A DNA stretch of 64,000 nt from Prorocentrum cordatum (taxonomy: Eukaryota > Sar > Dinophyceae > Prorocentrales > Prorocentraceae): contig CAUYUJ010012725.1 of assembly GCA_963575745.1 (NCBI GenBank), positions 58,501-122,500 of the forward strand, given 5' to 3'. Made by a program: the position numbers and the translations under genes. The notes under the pieces are model-generated. The model worked only from the letters and a program-made list of their open reading frames with translations. It was not told the origin of the DNA and did not search any database. Every line of letters starts with the position of its first letter. The first letter of the stretch is position 1. Below, piece after piece: positions 1-9,800 of this stretch.

Positions 1-1270
1 TCGGGCTGAGGGGGAGATAGGCTCAGGGGTGGACGCATCGACCCCCAATCGCCCATCCATCGCCGATGGGTGCCCGATAGGCCTGCCCCGCCCGGGAGCG
101 TGCGGAGTCGCTATTGGGGCCCTTTCGCCGATCTATCCGCGATGAAGCACTGATTCCAGGTCGATGCTCCCTCCGGAGCCGGTCCCTCTGGCACCCCCGT
201 TCAGGATATAGGGTAGGGGACAGGGTGGGTTAGGCACGAAGTCTGTTGCGTGCAGCTGGTTTCGGTCCCGCCGCCGGGCGCCGTCCTCGATGCATGGGCG
301 CTTCCCGGCGCAAGGAAGCGCCGGGAGGTTTGGGGGGCGCGTAGTGCGATGATTGGGGGGGGGGCAGCGAGGGATGCGGAAAGGAGCCCTTTCGGGCCCC
401 AAAGGCCCAAAGGGGGCCTTTAAGTCCCGAAAAGGGCACTTTTCTTTCACCCCCCATGTGTCGCCCCCCATAAGTCGCGCCCAAGAAGTCAGCTGCGTGA
501 GCTGGTTCGCTAGCCCCCTCGCACACTGACCCCCCTTCCGTCCGACCGGCGTGGGAGGAAAAGATACCGATGCCGCTGCTCGTCCTTGAGATCCCTCATC
601 GCCACCACTGGATTCGCCCCGAAATGTCAGAACGCACCCTGGGAGGGTCCAGAGAGTAGCGGATAGTTCGGCTACACGTGGTAGTGACCCTTCGCCTGTG
701 TGACCTTCTGGTGCGGGCCCAGAGGGGTCCCTTCAGGCGCGGTCCTGCGCGCTTGGATTTGACCCACCCGCGGCCCCCTAAAGCCGTGCACCAAAGGTCA
801 CTCTTACCTAGGGCCACTCTTGCGTGTAGTCGGTCAGCTCAAAGAAGAAGGAACTGCACAGACAGAAATGTTCGACGCTCTAGGCGGATGTCTTGGAGGC
901 CATTTCTTTATTACGTGGGGCATGACGGGCGTCATGGCCCCCGCTCCCCCCCCCTATGACGTAACGCTCCCCCCCCCCCAGTGCGCTCCGGGCACTGCCG
1001 CCGTGCGCATTGGGATCCGCGTAGGTGTCCGCGTAGGAATCCGCATAGGTGTCTGGTCCGCAGGCGTCGTCGTCAACGTCGTCGTCGTTCGTCGTCGTCG
1101 CTCGTGGTTCGTCGCTCGTCGCTCATCGTCGTCGTGCGCGCGGACGCGGCTGGAGCCTGTTTTTAAGTCCAGGCCGATGACGGCAATCATTTGGGGGGGG
1201 GTCGATGATGTCACGTTTCGCGCCGGCGGCGTTTGGGAATGGTTAGGAATGACGGAGGACGGGTAGCACG
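1..1270. other. No gene recognised; GC-rich non-coding sequence
   Basis: I see no supported gene here. Open frames on both strands are short, Arg/Pro-rich and lack recognisable motifs. The stretch holds G and C homopolymers (about 354-365, 947-980, 1191-1202) and a CGTCGT-rich block at about 1065-1140 that recurs in the same orientation at about 2349-2400, outside the other end of the inverted minisatellite pair. Confidence 0.5.
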
Positions 1271-1610
1271 AACATGTAGGTGGCGATATGCACCACAACG
1301 CCTGTGTACATCACAGTGCCCGCGTGCACCACAGCGCCTGTGTACACCACGCCGCCGATGTACACCACAGCAGCCGCGTGCAACACAGCGTCAGTTTGTG
1401 CCACCGTGCCTGCGGGCACAGCAGCTCCTGTGTACACCGCAGCGCCTCCGTACACCACATCAGCCGTGCGCAGCACAGCACCAGTGTACACCACAGTGTC
1501 TGCGTGCATTGCAGTGCCTGTGTACGCGTGCATTGCAGTGCCTGTGTACGCCACGGCGCCTGTGTGCACCACATCAGCCGTGTACAACACACCACCATTG
1601 TTGTGTATAG
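1271..1610 (+). repeat. Minisatellite arm 1 (about 18-bp GTGTACACCACAGCGCCT units)
   Basis: About 18-20 imperfect units of roughly 18 bp with consensus GTGTACACCACAGCGCCT. All three frames stay open because the unit length is a multiple of three and lacks stops, giving Cys/His- or Thr/Ala-rich translations that are repeat artefacts. The array begins after a boundary motif (ACATGTAGGTGGCGAT, about 1271-1286) whose inverted form lies at the far end of arm 2. Confidence 0.85.
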
Positions 1611-2029
1611 AATTTCAGAAGGAATCCTTGTGACAAAATGGAGCGCGAGCGGATTCCAGAGAAAACAATGGAAAACAAATCCTCATGGACAAAGGAGCGC
1701 CGCTGGAATCTACGAGTCTCCCCGAGTCCGCCCGCATCACCCTAACTCCCATTTGCGTCCAGGCGGCTCCAGCTAAACTGACCGTCCGAGAACCAACTGG
1801 ACCGATTCAATCGACCATTCTGCGGTGCACGGTGAGATACGCACGTGCGTTGTAACGCCAAGCCGCACGACAGGGGGTAAGAAGGAGGAGAAGGAGGACG
1901 AGGAGGAGGAGGGGGAGGAGGTGGAGGAGGAGGGAGGAGGGAAAAACGTCGCATTCGATTATCAAAACTTTCCTGGCGTGGCGTTTAGTTGTCCGCATTA
2001 GATCCTGACGTACATGCTCCTTCTACTTG

Positions 2030-2347
2030 TCCTATGCACGCAGGCACTGTGGTGTACACCAGCGCTGCGTTGCACGCGGATGCTGTGGTGTAGACAGGCG
2101 CTGTGGCGTGCACAGGCGCTGCGGTGCACGCAAGCACTGTGGTGTACACAGGCGTTGTGTTGCACATGGCTGCTGCGGTGTATGTTCACCTGCGCTGTAG
2201 TGCTCCCAAGTATTGTGGTATACACGGGCGGTGCGTTGCACACGGCTGTTGCGGTGTACGCAGGCGCTGTGGTGCACGCGCGCGGCGTGGTGCACGCGAG
2301 CGTTGTGGTGTACACAGGCGCAATGGGCAGATCGCCACTTACATGCT
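2030..2347 (-). repeat. Minisatellite arm 2, inverted relative to arm 1
   Basis: The same roughly 18-bp unit in the opposite orientation (GGTGTACACAGGCGCTGTGG on the + strand). It ends at about 2331-2347 with the reverse complement, with one mismatch, of the arm 1 boundary motif. With arm 1 it forms an inverted pair with a spacer of about 420 bp. A purine-rich GGA block lies in the spacer at about 1885-1940. Confidence 0.85.
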
Positions 2348-3020
2348 GCTCGCGTCGTCGTCGTCGCTCGTCGCTCGTCGCTCGTCGCGTCGTGGGTGCG
2401 GGCGCGGCTGTGGTGCCAGAGCCACACGGCGGGGGGGGGCGTCACGTCATACCCCCCCCGCCCTCCCCCCCCCCCCCTCCATGACGCCCAGCATCGCCGA
2501 ACATAAAGAAACGCCTTTTTGGATGTGCGCGGGGCCCCCTTTGGCGCGCTCCGCACGCCATGGAGGGATGCCTGGCACAGATCCAAGAAATCATGCAGGT
2601 TTTCTTTTTGTGTTATCACTCTTCGGGCACCTCCCGCTTGCGTTCTTCGTCCCCTCCTCGTCCTTTTCCGTCCCCCCATTCCTCTTGCGCAGCTGTGGTT
2701 GTCGACGTGAGTGGGTCCGTCCGCGGTCGCTGAGTGGTGCCTCGTCAGGGCTCAGTTGTTCACGCCGCAACCTGCCTCGTTTGTCCGTGCCCTTCCCAGA
2801 CCTAGGACGTCGCACTGTTCCTTGCATCCTCAGGCCGGAAGTTTTATCCTCTTGGATTACGTTATGGCATCACCAATGGATCCAATTGGGTCCCTTTTCT
2901 GGGTGTGTAATAGTCTCGTGGGTTCTATTTTTGTGCTGCGCGGATCCAGATTCCGGTGTGTGAAAAACAAATGAGTGATGTTCTGTTGGAGTCACTCTTT
3001 GATGATATTTTTGGGCGTGC
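2348..3020. other. No gene recognised between minisatellite and dispersed repeat
   Basis: A CGTCGCTCGTCG-rich block (2349-2400) and C-runs (2448-2480) are followed by unique-looking sequence. A 286-codon open frame on the + strand (2103-2963) starts inside the minisatellite and shows no domain. I see nothing else supportable. Confidence 0.4.
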
Positions 3021-3027
3021 GCCACAC

Positions 3028-5320
3028 CGCCGACCCCTTGGGGAACTGGCGGTTGTTGTGTGTTGCTCCTGAGGGCCTTTTGGGGGCTTCTTGGAGCGCT
3101 TTGGGGGCTGTTTTTTTTCGGGGGCTCTTGGGCTGACATTCTCAGTATCCGCAGTGCGCGCATGGGGAAACGGGCGAGAACCTACGTACACAGGCGGCGG
3201 GCATCTGTCAAAACACCCGGCGAATGATTATCGAAGACGCCTACGGCGAATCACCGCCGCCCCCTGCCTTTGTGGAGGCGCGTATGTGGCCGAACGTTGA
3301 GGCCAGACCTGCCAAGCCATCGGACCATGTGTTCCCCGAATCGGTTTGGAAAGCCTTCGGGGAACACGTGGGCGTCTTGATGGTCATCGTCGCCGTCTTG
3401 GAGGCCTCTTGGGCGATCTTTCGGCGATCTTTGGGGGCTCTTGGGCCGTCTCGGGCCGTCGGAAGGCCGAAAAAAGGGAAATGCCCAAATCCATCAAAAA
3501 CCTTTGGAAAATCATTGATTTTGGCATCTTTTGGCCTTCCTGGAGGCCCTCTTGGGGGCCTCTTGGGCCCTTTTGGGCCAGCTTCGAGCCAACTTCGGCC
3601 ATCTTGGTGGGTTCCTGGCACGTCTGACGCCGTCGGGAGCCGTTTTGGGGGCCTTTCTGGGCCAACGGGGGACCCTCTTGGGGCGCTCCAGGGCCGTCTT
3701 GGAGGCCATCTTGGGCGTCTTGGAGGCCATCTTGGGCGTGTTGGAGGCCTCTTGGGCCGTCTTGGGGCCCTCTAGGGGCCATCTTGGAGGCCACTTGGGC
3801 CATCAGGGGGCTCTCTTGGGGGCCTCTTGGGCGATCTTGGGGGCTTCTTGGGCCGTCTTGAGCCGTCGGAGAGCCGAAAAGGCGCAAATGCCAAAATCCT
3901 TCAAAAACCAATGGAAAATCAATGATTTTGGCCTCTTCGGACTCTCCTGGAGGACCTCTTGGAGGCCTCTTGGGCCGTCTGGGAGGCCTCTGGGGGGCCT
4001 CTTGGGCCGTCTTGGGCCGTCTTGGACTCTCTTGGGCCGTTTTGGAGGCCGTCTTGGACCATCTCGGGCGGACTTGGAGGCCATCTTGGGCCATCTTCGC
4101 GATTTTTTGAGGATGTCCCGAGCGAAACGGCCGTTTTTGGAGGATTTGTTCCGGTCGTTGAGCACCCTTCCGGGTGGCCAGCGGGTTCTGCCGGAGCCCA
4201 CTGGGGAGTTCTTTTGGAAAAAGAACCAAAACCAAAACCTAACAGCTCGTCCAGCACGCCGTGCACCCCTGCAAGCAGGGGGCGGCGGATAGAATGGTCT
4301 TCGGCACATCCCGCCACCGTGCCTTGGTTGCAGGTCTGAGGCCGCTCGGATGGTTAATGAGGTCTCGTGGGAGGCGTCTTGGAGGCAGTTTTTGAACCTC
4401 TTGGGGGCATCCTATGTGCCTCTTGGGGGCTTTTTGCGGCCGTCTTGGGGCTCCCTGGGGGCCTCGGGGCGGATGACTCTGGGCCCCCTCTTGGGGCTGT
4501 CTAGGGCCCTCCTGGGCCGTCTTGGGGACTTCTTGGGCCGTCTGGTGGCCCTCTTGGGTCGTCCCGGAGCCCTCTTGGAGGCCTCTTGGCCCGTCTTGGG
4601 GCGCACTCGAAGGCCTCCTGGGCCGTCTGGGACGTTGTGAACGCCCAAGAGGCGAATGTGCTAAAAAAATGCGTTTCCCATAAAGGGAATGGAACGTTTT
4701 TTGTTTCTGGAGGCCTTCTTGGGACACGTCTTGGGGGTTTCTTGGGGTCTCTTGGGGGCCTCTTGGGCCGTCTGGAGGCCAGCGTGGGCGTTCTGGATCG
4801 ATCTTTCAGGGACTCGTGGCCCTCGTGAACCGCCCCAAGGGCCTCTTGAGGCCCTCTTGGTCTGTTCTGAGGCCCTCTTGGTCTGTTTTGAAGCACTTCT
4901 GCTTTCATTACCTCACTCGGCTGCCTATGGCGCAACTTCGAGTATGCCGACGCGTTCTTCAGGATGCATGGCCTTTGCTTGCGTGCTTGCTTGCCCCCCG
5001 GATGCGTTCACCCGAATCCCGGGGGACCCCCCCCCCCCAAATCGACCGGACCGGGCTCCCAGGGGAGGGGTTTGGGGAGGGGGGAACATGTCACACGCCG
5101 ATGAAACCAAGGGGTCGGTGGATTCAAACCTCCTGGACCCACAGGAAATTGGATCCACGGGGCACTGGACGCGAGGCATCATGCTACCCACGGAGATGAG
5201 GCTCTGCCGACCAATGTTCTGATTCTGCGGGGGAAGGGTCTTTTGGGTGAAGAAAGGAAAGGAGGGAGGAGGCAAGGGGATGGGAGTGGAGGAGACAGGG
5301 GGACGGAGGTGGGAGGATAT
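3028..5320 (+). repeat. Long dispersed repeat, copy A (CTTGGG-unit family)
   Basis: About 2.3 kb, repeated in the same order and orientation at 59.55-61.56 kb (copy B). Shared landmarks (A/B): CGCCGACCCC at 3028/59554; an identical 35-bp block at 3232-3266/59932-59966; TGGAAAAAGAACCAAAACC at 4215/60439; CAAGAGGCGAATGTGCTAAA at 4646/61158; ATGTCACACGCCGATGAA at 5088/61487; then a (GGA)n tract in both. Between landmarks lie degenerate GGCCTCTTGGGCCGTCTTGG-type units. Copy A also has an internal duplication: a block near 3460-3560 recurs near 3868-3965. Translations are LLGASWAVLG-like on + and PRGPQEAPKR-like on -, without a domain, so I treat them as repeat translation. Confidence 0.85.
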
Positions 5321-5702
5321 ATAGGAGGAGGAGGAGGAGGAGGGAGGAGGAGGAGGAGGAGGAGGAGGAGGAGGAGGAGGAGGAGGAGGAGGAGGAGGAG
5401 GAGGAGGATGGAGGAGGAGGAGGAGGAGGAGGAGGAGGAGGAGGAGGAGGAGGAGGAGAGGAGGAGGAGGAGGAGGAGGAGGAGGAGGAGGAGGAGGAGG
5501 GAGGGGGGGAGGGGAGGGGGGGAGGAGGGGGAGGAGGGGGAGGGGGAGGGGGGGGGAGGAGGGGGAGGAGGGGAGGAGGGGGAGGAGGGGGAGGAGGGGG
5601 AGGAGGGGGGGGAGGAGGAGGGGAGGAGGGGGAGGAGGGGGAGGAGGAGGAGGAGGAGGAGGAGGAGGAGGAGGAGGAGGAGGAGGAGGAGAGGAAGGAG
5701 GG
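5321..5702 (+). repeat. (GGA)n tract ending copy A
   Basis: Near-pure GGA triplets with short G-rich variants (5505-5650). It gives long poly-Glu, poly-Arg or poly-Gly frames on + and poly-Pro, poly-Ser or poly-Leu frames on -, all artefacts. It sits where copy B also has a GGA tract, and is interrupted at 5703 by the LINE. The tract resumes at 10577. Confidence 0.95.
5686..5702 (+). repeat. Candidate target-site duplication, left copy
   Basis: GAGGAGAGGAAGGAGGG, 17 bp, identical to 10577-10593. It directly abuts the first base of the spliced-leader match at 5703. Low sequence complexity is the caveat, but the AGAGGAAGGA interruption of the triplet pattern is shared exactly. Confidence 0.7.
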
Positions 5703-5724
5703 TCCGTAGCCATTTTGGCTCAAG
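5703..5724 (+). other. Dinoflagellate spliced-leader sequence in genomic DNA
   Basis: An exact match, 22 of 22 with T at the degenerate first position, to the dinoflagellate SL exon (starts TCCGTAGCC, ends TTGGCTCAAG). In dinoflagellates this leader is added to mRNA 5' ends by trans-splicing, so its presence in genomic DNA at a cDNA-like boundary marks retroposition of a mature mRNA. No SL-RNA gene features follow: the next bases after CAAG are TTCAAACCGC, not a GT donor with an Sm site. It is therefore not an SL-RNA gene. Confidence 0.95.
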
Positions 5725-5862
5725 TTCAAACCGCTCGGCCCTGGCGGCTTGAGCTTGTTCGCAGCCAAGGGGCTGGCTCGATAGCCCCCAGCGATTTCGG
5801 CATCTCCTCTTCCTGGACTCCTCGCTCTCGCCCCAGTTCTTTGTCCACCAGCGGCGCGCGCC

Positions 5863-6833
5863 ATGAGTGGCCAGCATGGCTCTGCCGCATCCTCGGAGAC
5901 CCAACCTGCTACGCCACGCAGCGAGCAGGAGACGCCCCAGCGAAGATTGCCAGAGCTGGCGGCGATGACAATAATGAGATTCGTGCTTATGTTGATCGGA
6001 CTCGGTCTGAGCTGTTCGGCGCCCTGGACGGCGTCAAGCGGAGCCTGTCTGGCATCACTGAGAATCTGGACAAGCACTTCTACGGGCTCAGCCAGCAGCT
6101 GGAGCAGCGCTTCGCCAGAGTTGAAACGCGAGTCGACAATCACCAGAAGTCCATCACTGACATGCAGGCCGAGATCGCCGAGATGCGCCTGCTCCTCAAC
6201 TGTGTTAAGACGGAGACCCCGACCTCATCGACTCCTGTTTCTCAAGCACTCCACAGATCGACGAACCCGAGCATCATCGTGGTTCGAGCCCAGGCGCTTG
6301 TCTCGTCGGCGAAGGTCGCGGAGTGTATTGGCCCGTGGCTCGCCGACTGCAACCTCGACGTGGACGACTGGGAGGTCTCTACACTGGAGGGCCCCGCCGC
6401 GCGCCGCTTCACGGTCACCATCAGAGGCGCCGCTGGCTACGCAGCCAGGAAGGTTGCCCAGTGCCTTGGCAACCTCAGGAACCACGACAACACGTACAGG
6501 AGGTTCAACATTGTTGACGTTTCAGGTCAGCAAATACAATTGTTCGTGTCAAGCGACAAGAACACGTTCCAGATCAAGAGAGAGTTGTTCATCAAGCAGG
6601 CTCGCAAGCTCCTCTCGGAGAAGTACGAGCACAAGCGTTTCTTCACAGACCGCGGCAAGGGCGAGATCTCTTGCCAGTGGCGCCCCATCCTGCGGATCAC
6701 GCCAGTCGACGGGGAGGCCCCGACGATCGAGTGGGGCCGCACCGTGTGCAGCGAGCTGGGCATCGACAGCGACGGCATCGGCTCGCAGCTCAAGACCCTG
6801 TTCTGTGGTCCTGAGGCCCAGTGGAGCTCCTAG
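5863..6833 (+). CDS. LINE ORF1-like protein (coiled coil plus RNA-binding domain), one frame break
   Basis: The first ATG after the leader (5863) opens a Ser/Gln/Thr-rich N-terminus of about 30 residues. The main body is in another frame, which is open from upstream to the TAG at 6831-6833 but has no ATG until mid-coiled coil. A single-base indel somewhere in about 5920-5965 would reconcile them. The body has a heptad-rich coiled coil (about 6009-6200, from SELFGALDGVKRSL to AEMRLLL), then an RRM-like segment (about 6270-6520) and a C-terminal part with QIKRELFIKQARKLL, which resembles the CTD of L1 ORF1p. The expected role is binding element RNA as a multimer. It lies 4 nt before ORF2. I infer the ORF1 identity from layout and domain order; the sequence match to vertebrate ORF1p is weak. 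Confidence 0.65.
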
Positions 6834-6837
6834 CGGT

Positions 6838-9800
6838 ATGTTCAGTTTCTTCCCTTCTTCCTCTTCTCAGGACATGATCATTAAGTTCAGTACTTGGAAC
6901 GCCCGCTCTCTCTTCCACCATGACCCCAAGACCCGCTCCCGCAAGCAGGTCTACCTTCGCCCCCTCCTCCGCGGCTTCCAGTTTGTCGCCATCCAGGAGA
7001 CCCATGGTTCTTCAGAGGACCTCCAGGATTTCCTGCACTTCAGCAGTCACAGATTTGAAGCAGTCTTCTCGGGCTTCGACTCCAGGCGGAAAGGAGGTGT
7101 GGCCACTCTACTCCCCTCCCCGTGCTCCTCTTTCGGATTCGGCGCTTTGTCTAGCGTCACAGGCAGAGCTCTGGTGGTGGGCAGAGCTCTCTACACCTGT
7201 GTCAAGCTAGGCTCGCGGTCTAGTGGGTGCTCGGAGAATTTCACCACCCACCACTTTAACATCCATAACTTCCAGCTATCTTCGGAAGAGGTCCGACTCA
7301 TCGTTTCATATATCGACTCCTCTCTGGAACTTGTCCGATGCCATTCTCATTCGCACTTTGTGGTGGTGGCTGGTGATTTCAACTTCTCGAGCGAGCCGCC
7401 GCGCCCGACCATCCCGCCTCCGAACTTTGCCCCTGCGCCGGCGGTGCAGGAGTGGTTTGCATCGCGAGGCTCTGGCTGGAGGTCTACCTTGGGAGCCATG
7501 ATTGAGATCGATACCCCTGATATGACACACTACAATGGCACGTTCGACCATGCGTCCAAAATCGACAGGATTTTCTTATCGGGTCCCAGTTGGAGGCTTA
7601 CACAGATGTCGATCACGGCTGCCACGATAGAGACGCCTGAAGCCCTCGAACAGCGAGGGATTTCAGATCACGCTGCGCTGCAAGCTGTGCTACGCTTTCG
7701 CCCTCGCCCTGATCCTGACTCTCAACCAATCCCTAAACATCTCTTTCAGCATCCTCGATTCCGTGAATATGTTCTTGCCGCCTGGGAAAACATCGACGCG
7801 TCGAGCCTCTCCCCCCCGCTGGTCCTCCTACAGTACAAAGAAGTTATTCGTGAAGGTGCCCGTCAGGCTCGTAACAGCTTCCTCAAAGGGAACCCCACGG
7901 ACCCCAAACGCAAGATCCTCCTCCTCAGGGCTATCGCCAGGGCAGTTTGGAGACAAGATTTTCGAGGCGCTGGGAACCTACTACAGTATGATCTTGGGAA
8001 GGAATTCTTGGACCTGGATCTCGCCATCCCGTCTCTCTCCATCCGCAAGCACGCCGAATTTTGCACGCTCCTGGACTCTCTGCAGCTGGCTGACGCCGAA
8101 AGCGAGCAAGCTGCAATTCGTCGTAACATGACGGAGCTCAGCGCACCTGCGAAGTTGGCTAAGTCCAGGCGTCGACTTCGCGCGCTTGCCCGCCGTGCTC
8201 GTCTCTGGGCACCGTTCAACCGTCGGCTGCACCTCTCGGGGCTGAGCATTGGCCACAACACAACATCATCGGAGACTGAGATTCGGGAGGGCATCTCGGA
8301 CCACTGGAGGCAAGTTTTTGGGAACAAGTGTATCGATATTGAGGCCGCCTCTACCTATCTCGCCCGCTTCGCCCCCAAGATCACGCTCCCCGACCTGGAA
8401 CCCCCCTCGCTCCTGGACTTCCAGAAAACGAACCTGAAATCATCGGACTCTGCTCCTGGACCTGATCAAATCCCCTATGCGGCCTGGCGGGCTGCTCTGC
8501 ACTCCGTGGAAATCCTGGACAGTGTGTGCCGGTGGATCATCGGGGGCAACCACATGCCGTTTGGCTTCAACGCTCTTTTGGGCATCTTCGTCCCGAAACC
8601 TGCCGATGATGACATCTCTGAAGAATGCATTCGCCCAGCCAGTGGACTCCGACCCCTCGGGCTCAAGAACACAGATAACAAGCTGATTACATCGGTTGTA
8701 TTTCGCCGATTGTCTCTCGCTCTTCCTCGCAATCTCTGCGACAGCCAGCGTGGATTTGTAATGGGAAGGAATTTCGGCCAGAACGTCGTCGAGATCGACG
8801 GCTTCGCTCGTCTCTACTCCGCCGACCCCTCAGCCGTCTCTCTCAAGCCGGCCCTCGTGAGCTACGACTTCGGCGCGGCATTCCCGAGTCTCTCTCACCA
8901 ATGGATGCTCAAGGTGTTGGAATCCTGTACACTACCTGCCCCATTCGTGTTCTATGTGATGGAGATATACCGCTGCATCACATGCTACGGCATAAGTGCC
9001 GACTCCAGTTCCCAGCTCGTCGTGCTGTTCCAGATTCTCAGTGGAATTGTCCAGGGGTGCCCTGGACCGGGCGCCCTATTTGCAATCTCGGCAGATCCGT
9101 TTCTTCAAGATATGCAGTTGAGTATAGAAGGTCGCAAGTTGGGCATTGTCAGGGCATGTGCTGATGATGTGGGGGCTGCCATTCGTCAACTGTCCGCGCT
9201 CAAGATTATGGCACGCATCTTCAGAGTCGTTGCGCGGGTGGCATCACTTAAGCTCAAATGCAGCAAGTGTGTTGTGGTCCCTCTAGCCTCTTGCTTCTCG
9301 CCCGCCATCGCCAATGATTACAATAACTGGATCGAGCAGAACATCCCTTCCTGGAGTGAGTTCCCTGTGCGTGATCAGCTGAAATGCCTAGGCATCTGGC
9401 TCGGGCCCTCAGTCGCTACGGAGTCCTGGAGAGAGCCTTTCGCTAAATGGGTCGACCGCGGTTTCCAGCTTGCTTGTCAGGGTGCTCCTGCTGGGACTGT
9501 CGCTCATTTATATAACTCCAGAGTGGCTAGCGTACTATCGCATGTTGCTCAGTTCCTCCCTCCTCCTTCGGACCCCCCCCACCTCGAAAGTGTAGCTATT
9601 GCCCGCCTGCTTCGAATTCCGCACTTTGCTCCCCCTCGGTCTGGCCAGCTGTCTTTGCGCTCCTGGGGCGGTCCGCGATTCCATTGTTTGACGTCCACTT
9701 GTTGCTCCTCCCTCATTCGTGCTAGCAAACCTTCGCTCAGCGTCTGGCCATCTGCGATGACAGCTCTCAGAGAGGCCGCCGAGAGACATAGAGACGAGGC

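Noticed and set aside
1288-1776. Cys/His-rich possible zinc-finger-like protein
   Set aside because: All three frames are open because the minisatellite unit is 18 bp; Cys and His come from TGT/CAC in the repeat, without a ligand pattern.
2032-2679. Minus-strand Cys/His/Thr-rich open frame
   Set aside because: Same minisatellite, inverted arm.
3384-4235. Minus-strand PRGPQEAPKR-rich protein, 283 codons
   Set aside because: It is the antisense of CTTGGG units in a dispersed repeat. The same composition appears in every partial copy and no domain is present.
4925-6143. Long poly-Pro/Ser/Leu minus frames and poly-Arg/Glu/Gly plus frames
   Set aside because: They are translations of the (GGA)n tract.
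5863-6837. N-terminal extension of ORF2 by 325 codons
   Set aside because: Arg/Ser-rich, no motif, and overlaps the ORF1 body in another frame. Kept only as a finding about the frame relation.
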